Of a stretch of 64,000 bases of DNA, positions 13,036 to 23,903 are shown one piece after another. The first letter of the stretch is position 1; every line of letters starts with the position of its first letter. The position numbers were made by a program, and so were the translations under genes. The DNA is from Climacteris rufus (taxonomy: Eukaryota > Chordata > Aves > Passeriformes > Climacteridae). The stretch lies in assembly GCA_013398175.1 (NCBI GenBank), contig VZRZ01001077.1:419552-483551 (forward strand). Direction: 5' to 3'. Under the pieces are notes generated by a model, which was given only the letters and a program-made list of their open reading frames with translations, was not told the origin of the DNA and did not search any database.

Positions 13036-13219
13036 CTGAGGCCCTGGCACAAGTTTCCCAGAGCAGCTGTGGCTGCCCAATCCCTGGAAGTGTCCAAGGC
13101 CAGGTTGGACGGACTTGGAGCAACCTGGGGTAGTGGAAGGTGTCCCTGCCCATGGCAGGGGTTGGAACGAGATGATCTTTTAGGTTCCTTCCAATCCAAA
13201 CCATTCTGTGATTCTCTGA
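13036..13219 (+). mobile_element. CR1 LINE 3' tail, forward
   Basis: The order of blocks is diagnostic: GGCCCTGGCACAAGTTTCCC, AGCTGTGGCTGCCCAATCCC, GTCCAAGGCCAGGTTGGA, TTGGAGCAACCTGGG, GAAGGTGTCCCTGCCCATGG, GATGATCTTTTAGGTTCC and TTCCAATCCAAACC. It ends in ATTCTGTG-ATTCTCTG, two degenerate copies of the terminal octamer. Only the last ~185 bases of the element are present (5' truncation). A 193-codon reverse frame that runs through it (13025-13606) is partly CR1 antisense and is not a gene. Confidence 0.95.
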
Positions 13220-14720
13220 AGCCATTTTGCTTCTGAGTCTCCTGATCCAGAAGTAAGAGAGTTTTTGATCTAGCCATTTGTATTTGGGGTCAACCAGTCC
13301 AACTGCAAATACAGGCAAGAGCTGCACTTGGACTTGGAGTAATTTGACTTGGAGTAATTTCCCCCAAATCAAAGACTCAGGAACCAGAAAAGGGAGGTGT
13401 GGAGTTTGCAGGTCACCTCTGAATGCAGATGAGATTATTGCAGTCCCAGTGAAAAGCTCCTGTTGTGCAGCAGGCGATTTCCAAGTGTTAATCAAGGAGC
13501 CAGTTTTGCCAAGCAACACCCCGGCTCCCAAGATCATCATAAATACTTGAGCATCCTGCCAAATTTCAGTGTGAACAATAAAGCATTTTCTGTTATCAGA
13601 GCACAAAACCCACTCTCAACTACTGTGAGTTGCCCCTTAACTTTAATTCCAGGCACCCCCCAAAATCATTATTCCTGGCAGGAAGGGCTCACTGGAGCAG
13701 CAGCAGCCAAGCCTGGCCTGGAGAGCTGGAGGCCTGACATTAATAAGGTGCTCTATGCCTGAAAGACCATAAAGGGAAAACCTTAACTAGGTGTTATAAC
13801 AAGGGGATATGAAGTGTCACAAAGTGTGTAAATGTCACAAGCTCTCTATGAGGCCTCTCTGTTAAAAACCTGCCTCATCTCAACTCCTCTGGGTAAATTA
13901 TTTCCCTTCTGCTGCTGCTCTTTGTAAAATAGTTTGATAACAAGAATGAAAATGATAATTTCAGTGGTGTGTGTGCTGGCAGCTTTGTTAGGATGGCAGC
14001 ACAGATCACAGCACTGAGATCAGGGAACATGTAGCCTGATAAAAAACAAACATGTATTGCCATTAAAAGCTGTTTACAGACTGCTGCATGTGTTTCAGAT
14101 ACAACATAAACCCTGCTTCCTGCCACCAGCATTTACACCCTCACAGTTAAGCATGTTCTGAACTTTATGCACTTGGTAAGTTGTGGGATTGTTTCCATGG
14201 ATTAATGCCTGTGGGTCTGGGGGGCTGTAAAGCCAATCCAGCAAGACCTGAACCCATCACCCCAATGGAGCTGATCATTGCACGAAGCACTTTGTTAGGC
14301 AGGTGTTGACCCCTGCAAGATGGTGTTGGACCATAGAAGGAATATCTCTGGAAAGACAAGGGCAGTGTTTTGGGGGGACTAGGCTGATTGGACTCAGAAG
14401 GATAACAAAGCCCAAACCCTGGCCCTGCAAAGGACACACTAACAATCCCACCATGGATGTGAGAGCATTGTCCCAAAGCTCCTGGAGCTCTGGCAGACTT
14501 GTGGCTGTGGCCATTCCCTGGAGGTGTTCAGTGCCCACCACTCTCTGGGGGAAGAACCTATCTTCTGAGATAATCTGTTAAAGAGGATGTGATAGATTGT
14601 AGGTATGTAAAAGTTGGTTCTATTTTTTTAAAAAAATTCACCATTACTCCATTAGAACCAAATATTCCATAGTAGTTCTTAGGGACCGTTTTAGTGCCTA
14701 ATTCCTGGTACAACCAGAAA
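13220..14720. other. Unique non-coding stretch
   Basis: No gene recognised. The segment 14165-14580 is somewhat GC-rich and open for about 90-100 codons in several frames on both strands, without any recognisable domain. At 14500-14570 there are short CR1-like words in conflicting orientations, too weak to call. Confidence 0.5.
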
Positions 14721-14788
14721 TCTTAGAATAATGGAATGGCTTGAGTTGGAAGATTGAGTTCTAACCCCCTTGCCCTCCCAGGCTGCTC
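14721..14788 (-). mobile_element. Diverged CR1 3' tail, reverse
   Basis: Read on the reverse strand this is an eroded CR1 end. On the forward strand it begins TTAGAATAATGGAATGGC, then TTGAGTTGGAAG and GTTCTAACCCCC. Similarity fades after about 70 bases. GC-rich sequence continues to about 15030 and may be an older, unrecognisable continuation. Confidence 0.6.
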
Positions 14789-15718
14789 CTCATTCTGCAC
14801 TCGGCCAGGGCAAGTCCCAGCATACAGAGGCCACCACCCGGGTGCTGCTGACAGCCACCGTGCCCCTACTTCAGAGCTGCCCTGAATGTCCCACAGGCTA
14901 CACACAGCCCTGTCCCCACTGCCAGAGCAGTGTGGAAGGCTTCCCTCACGTCTTGTTGTTAATGAGAAGAAACCTGAAGTGCTGCACAGAGCACCTTCCC
15001 CAGCCCAGGCACCACCATGCCTGCCTGTGATGAATTAGGGCTGTGCTTGAACCTAAAGACCAGCATATTAACAGTTAATTAGGAGTTGATAAATAGCAGA
15101 GTCACACAGCCCCTCTGATTTAGCTGGTTTTCAGCAGCTGCCCTTCTCCTGTATCTTGACACAGCAAGTGTTTATGTGCATGAACAAGTGCCTGAGTGGG
15201 TGCTGTGCCTGGGCTTTGTCAGGGCCACAGCTCTCCTGCCGCTCCCTCCCTGCCACGGCTCTCCTTGACACAGCAGCTTTATCTGCATTTATCCCCCAGA
15301 TAAAGAGACGTGACAGGGCTCTCAGGGAGAAGCTGGGGCATGTGGTGGGAGTGAAGGGAGTGTTTCCCAGTCTATTCCTTGGCAAGGTCTGGTTCACTCC
15401 CATGGAGACACTCCTGGACCTGAAGTCTCCTCTCACCAGGAATAATATCTCATCTGACCACTTCAGACAAGCTCTTGGCTCTGAAGAGGGGTGTTGTAAC
15501 AAAAAGTGGGGACTGCAATTTGTCCCTCCTCTATACAAGGGCATTTTTCTTAACTCCTGCAGAATTCACTGGATGAAATTCTCCAAGTCAGTGAGAGCAA
15601 TTTCACTTCGTCCACTTCAGGCAAGAAAAAACCCTTCAGTGAGGTTTCTGCAGCTGGACCCTGACAGCCTCTTTCATGTCTTGGCACTGCTGGTGGTTGC
15701 AGAGCACCAGGGGAGGGT
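14789..15718. other. Unique non-coding stretch, locally GC-rich
   Basis: A 248-codon forward frame (15156-15902) covers most of this interval and continues into the next CR1 tail, so its last third is transposon sequence. The upstream part shows no recognisable domain. A pair of inverted GATA motifs lies at 15277-15305. Confidence 0.5.
15277..15305. promoter_or_regulatory. Inverted pair of GATA motifs (candidate)
   Basis: CTTTATCTG (15277-15285) and its exact reverse complement CAGATAAAG (15297-15305) flank an 11-base spacer that holds part of a third GATA word (TTATCC). GATA factors bind WGATAR. Motif clusters are common by chance in AT-rich DNA, so this remains a candidate. Confidence 0.3.
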
Positions 15719-15903
15719 ACCAGGTAAGGCACAGGTTTCCCAGAGAAGCTGTGGCTGCCCAATCCCTGGAAGTGCCCAAGGCCAGGTTGGATGGGGCTTG
15801 GAGCAACCTGGGATAGTGGAAGGTGTCCCTGGCCATGGCAGGGGGTGGAACTGGATGATCTTTAAGGTCTCTTCTAACCCAAACCATTCCATGATTCCAT
15901 GAT
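15719..15903 (+). mobile_element. CR1 LINE 3' tail, forward
   Basis: A well preserved tail: GCACAGGTTTCCCAGAGAAG, GTGGCTGCCCAATCCCTGG, TGGATGGGGCTTGGAGCAAC, TAGTGGAAGGTGTCCCTGG, GGAACTGGATGATCTTTAAG, GTCTCTTCTAACCCAAACC. It ends in ATTCCATG-ATTCCATG, two clean copies of the terminal octamer. Preservation suggests a younger insertion than the copy at 6.7 kb. Confidence 0.96.
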
Positions 15904-16222
15904 AAAACCAAATTAAAGGATAAAATAACTAAATTTTGTTAAACCTGCATAGGACAGGAAGAGCTGGATGTTGGCAGGACCACCTCAGGCCCACGAAGGC
16001 CAATAACTACGCTGTGTGCAGGGTGTAGATGAGGGTGTTGGTATCTCCATGCACACCCAGCTGTCATTCCTCTTCTTCACCTGGAAGTGATAAGGTTGGA
16101 ACAACTCTTTGAACTACACACCTGGTTTGGATCTGACCAATATGTGATTCCAAAATTTCAAAGGTAATAAGGCTTTAGGGTTTTTTCCTTAAGAAGAGGA
16201 AGCTGCAGTGTATGTACAGAGT
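15904..16222. other. Short unique spacer between CR1 tails
   Basis: Ordinary mixed-composition sequence with no gene, repeat or clear motif visible. Confidence 0.5.
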
Positions 16223-16290
16223 AGAGTCATAGAATCATTTAGGTTGGATAAGACCTTTGCGGTAATGAAATACAACTTCTTTAGACAACC
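16223..16290 (-). mobile_element. CR1 3' tail remnant, reverse
   Basis: AGTCATAGAATCATTTAGGT, TTGGATAAGACCTTTGCGG and a diverged TACAACTTC correspond to the reverse complement of a CR1 end of the 'ATCATTTAGGTTGGAAAAGACC' type. This is a different subfamily from the CCATTCTATG-type tails nearby. Only about 65 bases remain recognisable. Confidence 0.75.
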
Positions 16291-17815
16291 AGCATATTAT
16301 GAAATATTCCCCTTTACTGTACCTCCTCTTTTTCACTGTGTCACATTTTTAACTAGCTGGTGGGTTTCTAGCTCTGCAGGGTATGTGGCCTCCAGCAGTT
16401 CACGTAAGCTGTATGGCCTATTCCAGAAATTACTAGATTTGGCCAAACCCCATGAGATTAGACCCAAAATACTACTCTTAATTTGAAGGGTCTGTATATT
16501 CATGAAGCAGTCTCTAAAAGTATCCCTGTTAATAAATACATACATCAACAAAATCCCTTAAGTGCCTTAAAGGTGATTAAACACACACTCAGAATAAATT
16601 AAATTCACTGTAGCTTTTAGACATTTCTCTAAGTGACTTGAATAGGTTTGCTTTCCCTTGGAAATAAATAGAACAACTGTGTGGCATTCATATAAGAGCA
16701 TTGCTTCTCTCAATAAAAGCACATTCAATCAAATCCAGAAATCAACATTTAAATAACATTACAGCCAGGCTTAAACCAACAAGCAGAAAAGGGTGCAGTG
16801 AGGCAGTGATACCACCTTCCTCCCCAGTCCTGGTTTACAAAAAGAAGGGCACTACTGTGAAAGAGAACCAATTTCCAAGTTTTGCTCTGGGCGTCTCTGT
16901 GGCTTAGCTCCAAGGGCCATGCAATTGCTTATTGTATTCAACTGGCATATTGGAGATATGAAACAAGATGGAAACTTGCTTTGGAAGCTGTGAAACAGTT
17001 ATCAGTCTCTGAGGTGAATGATAATCTGCAAATACTAATATTCATTCTAATTAAGGGCAGCAAGTGGAATGGAATACCAGTTATCCCGTTCCCATCCATC
17101 CTCACTCCCTGTGCAATCTGAGAGAGGAACCAGGCCAACTCAGATGAATGCCTCTATAGTTGCAGGCTCCTCTTACTATCAGAAATGTAACATTTAAGGA
17201 CCTGAAATAAAATCCAGGCTACTGAAAGAGTCAGTAGGAATTCCTTCTGTAAGGGGCAAATGAACTTTGGACCAAGTCCTTAAGAACTGACCAAGGAATT
17301 CTCAGACAGTTTTTGTCTCTTCCCAGTTCAGTAGCATCCTGTACTGCTTTGCCTCAGCTTTTATTATTCCCCACAGAGCATATTAATGAATCCCTCTTCA
17401 GTTTTCAAATTGAGTTCTTAACTCTCAACTTGAGTTTCAAGTTGAGTTCTTAGTGTCTACAGCCAGAAAATAAAGGGTTTGATCTGGTTGTATGTAACTA
17501 TTTAATCATATTTCTATATCCCTGAGCACGCACATAGTTTTAAGCAACAGTTTTAAACTTTTATTTATCTATCCTTAATATTCTACACCATTCCTTTGGT
17601 TGCTGTCTGAGATTTTCCCAAATTGCCTTCAAGAGGATGTGATCTTTCAAGGTTTGAGCTCACAGTAGCAATCTCAATCTCCTGTTATCTTATTAACTGT
17701 GTGTTCTCATAGGATTAACACTGTTCTGCAGCAGACCCCAAGTGTCTGTGGGAACAACCAGAGGTTATATTTAACCACGTAATTTGGGCTCCCTGTTTAA
17801 GTAAAGGAAACAATA
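16291..17815. other. AT-rich unique stretch
   Basis: No gene recognised. The segment 16880-17120 is dense, non-repetitive sequence with homeodomain-like words and a CNE-like texture. A perfect hairpin-forming inverted repeat lies at 17424-17446, in a region where GAGTTCTTA/TTGAGTT words recur several times (17390-17455). Confidence 0.5.
17424..17446. repeat. Perfect inverted repeat, 10-bp arms
   Basis: CTCAACTTGA (17424-17433), a GTT loop, then the exact complement TCAAGTTGAG (17437-17446). Neighbouring direct copies of TTGAGTTCTTA suggest that the repeat arose by local duplication and inversion. Confidence 0.75.
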
Positions 17816-18571
17816 ATGGTGGCCTTAATTGCAGAAATTACCAGCTACTCGGGGTTTGACATGTGCTTAATGACCAGGCAGGTGGAAACACTAAGCCTAA
17901 TGCCACTTGGCAGACAATTGGAATTGATAATCACCTTTCAAAAAGCCATTGGTGGTAATCTGTTACGAACAGATTTGGATAATTCCAAGCAGAAGGGTTA
18001 TGCAGCTTTAGGACACAGTCCCCAGTGGTGGACAGGAGTGGAGACTATTCACATTGAAACAAACACAAACCCTGTAAAAGCAACCATGATGCACCAAAAG
18101 ACAATGTTGTTTCCATCATTAATGCTTTTTATAGAGGGTGCTTGCTTTCAAGTAGTAATGCACTGCACATTATCCTCTGCCCTATATTATTGCCTTATAT
18201 TACCCTGTTTATCATATTCCATGTCCTATTTGTGCTACACACTCCCAAATAACATTTTTCCTGAAGCTGTGATGAATTATGCTGGTGAGTTGTTCAGTCT
18301 TAAAACTGGATCTCTCTTCTCCAGCAGGAAAGAACCTCCCTGTAGTGGAAGAAAATATCTCAAAGGGGTAACTGTAGAACTGATATTGAACAGATCAGTA
18401 TCAGTGGGTATCCCAGGTGAATTTTCTTGTGTGAAGGCATGCAGGAGGGCTTGCCCAAGTCTGTCTTGTTTCTTTGCTTTCTGTCTCTCCAATAGCTTGG
18501 CCAGTACTTTTCCTTTTTCAATCTTGAAAAGTATTTCAACAGAATTTGCAGCTATCTTATATATTACGTGA
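17816..18571 (+). other. Longest ATG open frame, 251 codons, unidentified
   Basis: The ATG has A at -3 and G at +4, a favourable Kozak context, and an in-frame TAA lies 18 bases upstream. The frame ends at TGA 18569-18571. The predicted protein has no domain I recognise. Residues about 110-145 are rich in hydrophobic and aromatic residues and cysteine, and could be a membrane segment. The final third is serine- and cysteine-rich. The frame is longer than expected by chance for DNA of this composition by a rough estimate, but with no homology, no clear poly-A signal close behind it and no exon partners, it is more likely a fortuitous frame than a gene. Confidence 0.2.
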
Positions 18572-19440
18572 TTTGTGTGGACAGCCTTGGTCTATCCTAA
18601 CCGAAATATTAACTGGATCCTATACTGAACCTTTTTGTTATCTAAACAAAGCCATAGCAGAATGTGATAGTTTTGAGGAAATGTGTAATCACTAGTATCA
18701 CTTTTCCTGGTCTGCTCTCTAAAAGACCTCCAATTTTCCTGGGCAAAGTAGCCTATCCAGTACTTCAACAGGTTCCAGCTTTACCTTGGGATTAGTTTTC
18801 CAGGTAAAATAAGGAAACCGAAGGTGGAAAGCCATTACTAGACTTGTGCATGGTTCTCTACCCAGTTTGACCAAGTCAGGGCCAAAAACTTGGTGGTTTG
18901 CATTATGTCCTTACACAAGGAAGAGCATAAGAAAACCTTCAAGATCTGTGATTGGTATAGAAAATCAAACACTTCCTGTGGAAAGGCAACCAGATTTGAT
19001 GTGAAAAAAAAATTTAACTGTTCTATTAACAGTGGTAAATCTCCTGCATTTTTATGGTGAAATTCTGAGCACCTTTGTAAGTTCAGTCATGAAATCAGAC
19101 ACACACAAATAACGTACCAAATCTAAAATGTAAAAAACTCCTTGTGTTTCATACCCATTCCCTATCCACCTGAAGCTTTTGGGAAATATTTTGCTAGACA
19201 GCTCTGGAGTTTGTTCCAGGTTTGTTTCTTTGCTATTTTGTCACTGGAGGAACAGAAAGATTCTGAGGTTTCGTGCCAAAGATTAGTCTTGCCACAACAC
19301 AGCAAAAGGCAGGTTTTTCATGCTTCCATTCATTCCTTGGCAATTTGAACCATTTCAGTAGGAGCAGAAACCACCTCTTGGCTAGGCAGCTAAGCTGATA
19401 CCACTGTGAAATGACTCTCTCTCCAGGTAAAACTTCCAGC

Positions 19441-19463
19441 ATCACCTAAATGATTTAGGTGAT
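19441..19463. repeat. 23-bp palindrome, 11-bp arms
   Basis: ATCACCTAAAT (19441-19451), one central G, then the exact complement ATTTAGGTGAT (19453-19463). This is the longest near-perfect palindrome I found in the window. It has the symmetry expected of a dimeric DNA-binding protein site, but I do not recognise the factor. Confidence 0.8.
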
Positions 19464-19860
19464 CTACTCCAAGAAATTTGCGTATACAAGTCACAGAACC
19501 AACCTCTTCCTTGCTGTTTGCAATATCCACAAAACATCACCACACTAAGTGAAGAAAATCACTTGATAAACCCCAAATCATTCTTCTGTCAAAGCAAACA
19601 ACTGAGTAGTGCTTTGATGTAAAGTGAAGTGGTTTTAGACACTCACCAGGATCTAAACATCTCCCATGAAAACCTCGCAGCCTTCAGCAGCTTCAGTGTC
19701 GGCAGAGGGAAGTCAAGGAGCACGCAGCAATGAATGAAGCCCTGCAAGTGTGGAGAGAGGGGCTTTGATGAAATAAGCTCGTTAGCCAAACGCCCATGCT
19801 ATGGAGGAGAATCATATTCTGCCTTGCCTCTGATTTTGTGTGGCTCAATTGGCGTTGGCG

Positions 19861-19880
19861 TTATTCAAAGGTTTGAATAA
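19861..19880. repeat. Inverted repeat containing a TCF/LEF-like word
   Basis: TTATTCAAA (19861-19869), GG, then TTTGAATAA (19872-19880). The left half reads TTCAAAGG, which fits the TCF/LEF consensus WWCAAAGG on the reverse of CTTTGWW. The symmetry is exact over 9 bp per arm. Function is unproven. Confidence 0.6.
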
Positions 19881-21548
19881 GCACAGGCCAGCATGAGTGG
19901 GTTCAGACCAACCAACAAACAGTGCTGCATCACAAATCATTGTTTGGTAAGTGAAAACCCAATCAGCCCCGTGTGGACACACCTAAGCACCGCTCAGGTT
20001 TTTGCCCTGCTGAGCACAGGCCCTGCATTGAAATCCTGCTCTGGTGTCCCAGTTGCATGCTGGAAAGCACATGGAAAAAACACTGTGCAAGGTGCTTCTG
20101 GAGTAACTTCCTAAAAGTTGGACCTTTGTCTGGAAGGGTAAAACATTGCAAGGTGGATTTCCAGATCTGCTGGAGTCAGTGCTATAACTAAAATACATTT
20201 CTTGTGGCATCCACGTGGGTATACAGGAGGGAAAAAAGGAGAAATCACCTTTTCAAGTAAAGCCAGCTTTTGTTCAGGAAGGCAGCATCACCACAATGCT
20301 GCTGGTTAAAGCACAATGGTGAAGCCAAGACTGGAAAGGAAAAGCAAAAAATGTACTGAGCAGAAAGAAATTAATAGATTCTTAAATTTTATTTTTTATT
20401 GTCCTTCTAACTTATTACAAAACTTTTGACCAATTTTCCTGCACTGATATAGCCTTTAGAAAGAAAAAGATTGATTAATAAGAAATATTTAGAGTCCTAT
20501 TGCTGTCCAGTCTACCATATTTCACTCAGGACAATTAACTTTCCCTAACATACAGGGGAAAATGAACATTAAAAGCACGGCCAAAAGGGGGCCAGAGGAA
20601 AATTTGTATTTTCACTCACAAAATTAGGACAGAAATGAATGGTGGAGTATAATCTAAACAGAAAAAAATAAAAGTAAACGAGGCTCAATACAATTAAATA
20701 AAATAAATTTTTTTTCTTTGGAGTTTTTAATTGGCTAAATATCTACCTAATTACAAAAGGAGGATATTTAAAGATGTTTTAAAGGCCATTAAAGAAAGGC
20801 ATACATTATATAAATCCATTTAATAGAGAAATCACTTTCAGAAAAAGTAAAATGCAATGATAGAGAAGAAAACAAGCAGCCCTACTCCTTCAAACTCTCC
20901 CACAAGCTTTCTGCATCATGAACAAACGTGTTTTCATCCCAAAGGAGTTGCATATTTGAAGAAAGATGAAGCATGAGAAAATGGAAGATAATAGTGAAAA
21001 TCCAAATATAACCTTCCATGAACCTCAGCCACTTGGCAAATAGCAATGATGTAGAGTGATTCTGGAGATAAGAGAGCTGGTAATAAAATCTGAACATCAG
21101 GTTCTCAGTAGTAAAGAAGTAACTTTTATAGCTAAAAATACTTTCCATGCAAGGAAAAAAAGCAAGTCCTAAATTACTTTGTAATTTAGTGACATACCTC
21201 AGATGATACTTGTTTCTTGCCCAACAGATACATAACCAACATCTCTTTTCACAAGCAATGATATCTTTTGACCAACCTAAGGATGTCTCACTCACTGGAA
21301 ATGCACACAACTACAAAAATGTCACTAGAAAAACCTGCAACTAATGATTTCATCTATAATTTTAGAACTATTCCAGGTTCTATTTTGATGCTTTTCTGGT
21401 ACAGGTATTCCATATCAATAGGCTGTAATCACAACCAGGTTTCTAAATATTTTTTTTACAATCAATTTTCTCAAGCTTTTCAAGCAAACCACTTGAAATC
21501 TTTACTTTTCTCATTCGACAACCAGGATTTCTCAGGACTAGTCCTACA

Positions 21549-21607
21549 GTTGGACTCAATGATCTTTCAGGTCTTTTCCAAACTTTACGATTCCATGATT
21601 CTCTGAT
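21549..21607 (+). mobile_element. CR1 3' tail remnant, forward
   Basis: GTTGGACTCAATGATCTTTC, AGGTCTTTTCCAAACTTTACG and terminal ATTCCATG-ATTCTCTG identify the last ~60 bases of a CR1 of the 'TTGGACTCGATGATCTTAAAGG' type. Sequence upstream of 21545 no longer resembles CR1. Confidence 0.88.
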
Positions 21608-23065
21608 GCTATGTATGTCCCAAAGTCTGGCATCCTGTCTCCTCTGCACAGAACACCCCTGGTTGCCTTCAGGAAAAATGATGGACAGAGTCCTTTGAAG
21701 GCTCTCCTGAACTGTGAACAAGACTGGAAAGATTCCATTGTTCACTTGCCATATGCTGGAAGCATCTCTGCATCCCCTCTTGCAGCAGCTGATCCCACCT
21801 GTCAGTGCAGTATTCCGGGTTTCGAGCAGAACTGGGGACCACCTGCAATCACCCAGGTACATCCTGTAGCAGCAGTTCTGCCAAAAAGTGTTCTTCAGCA
21901 AACTCAGCTTTGCAAAAGAGCTGGGGCTGTGGGTGTTTTTGGCTTTCAGGTATGAGCTGGTCGCTCCTTGCAGGTGCACAGTCCTTCTAAGATGGGCAGC
22001 TCTCCTGCATTCCAACTCACCGTAAAATACAGATATATTTTGAAGTTCACCACCACTGTAGAGTGAAAAGTCATTTATCCCATGGCCACAACAGAACACT
22101 GACAGCTATCACCTGGCAGAGTGGGTTCTTTTTCCGCTTCTTGACTCTATGTGTGTGTTTGAAAAATAAAACACATTGCCAGAAAGTCAGCACTTAACAC
22201 AGGTCTATTCTCTTTGCACTTGGGATTGAATCCAAAATGGAGAAGCAGCAAGACATGGGACAAGTGCTGCCCATTCCTCTCCACAGGACACCCTGTCAGG
22301 ACCCCCCGTGCCTCTATCTGGGCACCATCCCAGGGCCATTCTCCCTCCACAGGTGATGGCTCCCCAGACTGCCTGCCCAAATGTTCAGGTGCAGTGAGCA
22401 GATAAATAACTATATGGACAGCAAGCAAGGTACTAAACTTTAGACTGGAGCCTAAAAAGCCACACCAATTCATCCAGGAAGAATTTCACTTAAGAATGTG
22501 TTTCGCATGTAATTCTCCACTTTTTAAAAGTGTTTTTTTATTGATGCTTCTAAGAATGAGCACTGCTTTCAATTGCATTCCTGACTGTGATATAAGTAAG
22601 GTACACAGAATGGAAGTTTGCCATAGATAGAAGGAGTTGAGAATTTGTTGTGATAGGTAGGAGAGAGCTCAATGATCAAAGCATTGGAAGTCATTCCCCT
22701 CCCTTATTCCAGGCAGGAGCCAAAGTCTGCCTTGTGCCTGAAGCAGTGAGATTCATGGGCAGGAGCAGCCCTTATGCTGGAGCCCTGCTGGTGACACAGC
22801 AGTCTCATTGAGCAAGGCACTGGATAAATACACAATCAAATTCCTTTTTTTCCCTTCAAAGCACCCAATTCCAAATAATCCACCATGAAAAAAAAGCAAG
22901 CCAGCAGCAATGGATATTATCTGCAAATATCATCAGGAAATTCAACACAGCACAGTTTTAGCTTTGATCTCACCAACTTCTAGGAATTTAAACATTTTTC
23001 CACATACATACAATGTTTCCCAAAGATTCAAAAAACCCACAAACTTTTATAACAAGTAGATTTGT
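21608..23065. other. Unique stretch, no recognised gene
   Basis: A reverse frame of 218 codons (21443-22099) spans the CR1 remnant at its 3' end and shows no recognisable domain. A moderately GC-rich patch at 22210-22400 is open on both strands for 60-110 codons, also without a recognisable product. The remainder is ordinary. Confidence 0.5.
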
Positions 23066-23165
23066 TTTGTTTTATTCCCCTACACGAGATTCGGGGCTAA
23101 ACATTACTTCAGGTCAGAAATTCTCTGATCAGAATTACAGGACCATGAGCTGCGCCACAAACTGG
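23066..23165 (+). repeat. Unassigned dispersed repeat, copy A
   Basis: This 100-base block aligns without gaps, at roughly 79% identity over about 90 bases by hand count, to 24616-24716. Shared words include TTGTTTTATTCC, AGATTC, GGCTAAACATT, ATTCTCTG, TCAGAA, ACAGGAC and ATGAGCTG followed by CCACAAA. It is not CR1. It could be a fragment of an endogenous retroviral LTR or another old element, but I do not recognise the family. Confidence 0.7.
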
Positions 23166-23570
23166 TACTCTAAAACAGGACATAACATTTCATCTGCTCC
23201 TTTCAGTGAACAATATGTATTCAGAATACACTGCTTTCCTGTACAACATGGAGACTATGCAGGAATAACACCCCACTTCAGCCTAATTCCACAGTACAGC
23301 CTTCGTGCTTGCCTATACTAGGACAAGTTCTAACCCTAATGCTCAGGTGACAAGCCAAGCCTAACTCAGGCAGCCCAAACTAGAAACATAGTTTGTAAGC
23401 ATCAGTTAATAATAAATATTGAATATGGCTTTATGATACACAGAGAAAAATCTCCACTTTTGCTGCTACATGTCATATGTGTCTAAATCAGGAAATGTAT
23501 GTAGCCATTAATCACAGTAATGGGTCACCTCTTGTTAAAAATCTCATTTCCATGGAATTTCTGCATTATG
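23166..23570. other. AT-rich unique spacer
   Basis: Continues after the unassigned repeat without any recognisable gene. The open frame at 23013-23321 runs through the repeat and carries no domain. Confidence 0.5.
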
Positions 23571-23855
23571 ATCACAGAATTGCTGAGGCCGCATCACACC
23601 TCTTGAGATCATCCAGATCCTTGGGTATATTGCTCATGGATGTGTCCAGGTTTTGATTACCTCTGAGACCAGGCCCCTATTACCCCTCTGGGCAACCTGT
23701 TTGAGTGTCTGACCACCCTGACTGCAAATCTCCAGCATTTCCACCTCTGCCTCTTATTCTGTCACTGTAGAGTCTGGCTCCATCTTTTTAAATCGTTGTC
23801 CCTTCATGTATTTCCACACACTGCTAAGTTTCCCTTGAGCCTTCCTGTTTCAAGA
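23571..23855 (-). mobile_element. CR1 LINE fragment, reverse, older subfamily
   Basis: On the forward strand the blocks read ATCACAGAATTGCTGAGG, CTTGAGATCATCCAGATCC, ATGTGTCCAGGTTTTGATTA, CTCTGGGCAACCTGTTTGAG, TCTGTCACTGTAGAGTCTGG, CTCCATCTTTTTAAATCG and TTTCCACACACTGCTAAG. This is the reverse complement of a CR1 3' region of the type ending in 'gagatcatctagtcc...'. Divergence is high and the element is truncated after about 285 bases. It lies between the two copies of the unassigned repeat. Confidence 0.9.
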
Positions 23856-23880
23856 TTTAAAATGTAGAAACCAAACTGTC

Positions 23881-23903
23881 TTATTAATTAATTAATTAAT
23901 TAA
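23881..23903. repeat. Microsatellite (ATTA)n
   Basis: About five tandem copies of the tetranucleotide ATTA follow directly after the old CR1 fragment. Confidence 0.9.

Larger units (their letters stand above)
18572..21548. other. AT-rich unique stretch
   Basis: No gene recognised. Two perfect inverted repeats lie at 19441-19463 and 19861-19880. A reverse frame of 142 codons (20882-21310) has a hydrophobic middle but no recognisable family. The segment 20380-20880 is strongly AT-rich with A and T runs. Confidence 0.5.

Noticed and set aside
13025..13606. 193-codon reverse open frame
   Set aside because: Much of it is antisense CR1 tail, and similar peptide strings recur wherever a CR1 tail occurs (15.7, 26.6, 33.5 kb).
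14500..14575. Possible further CR1 fragment
   Set aside because: CR1-like words here point in opposite directions and are short; not enough to call an element.
15156..15902. 248-codon forward open frame
   Set aside because: Its last third is translation of a CR1 tail and the remainder lies in GC-richer DNA without any recognisable domain; judged fortuitous.
19425..19440. CTCTCTCCAG-GTAAAA considered as a recursive splice site
   Set aside because: The pyrimidine tract is short and the donor is weak; such words are frequent by chance.
21443..22099. 218-codon reverse open frame
   Set aside because: It runs through a CR1 remnant and shows no domain, no retroviral motif and no splice support.
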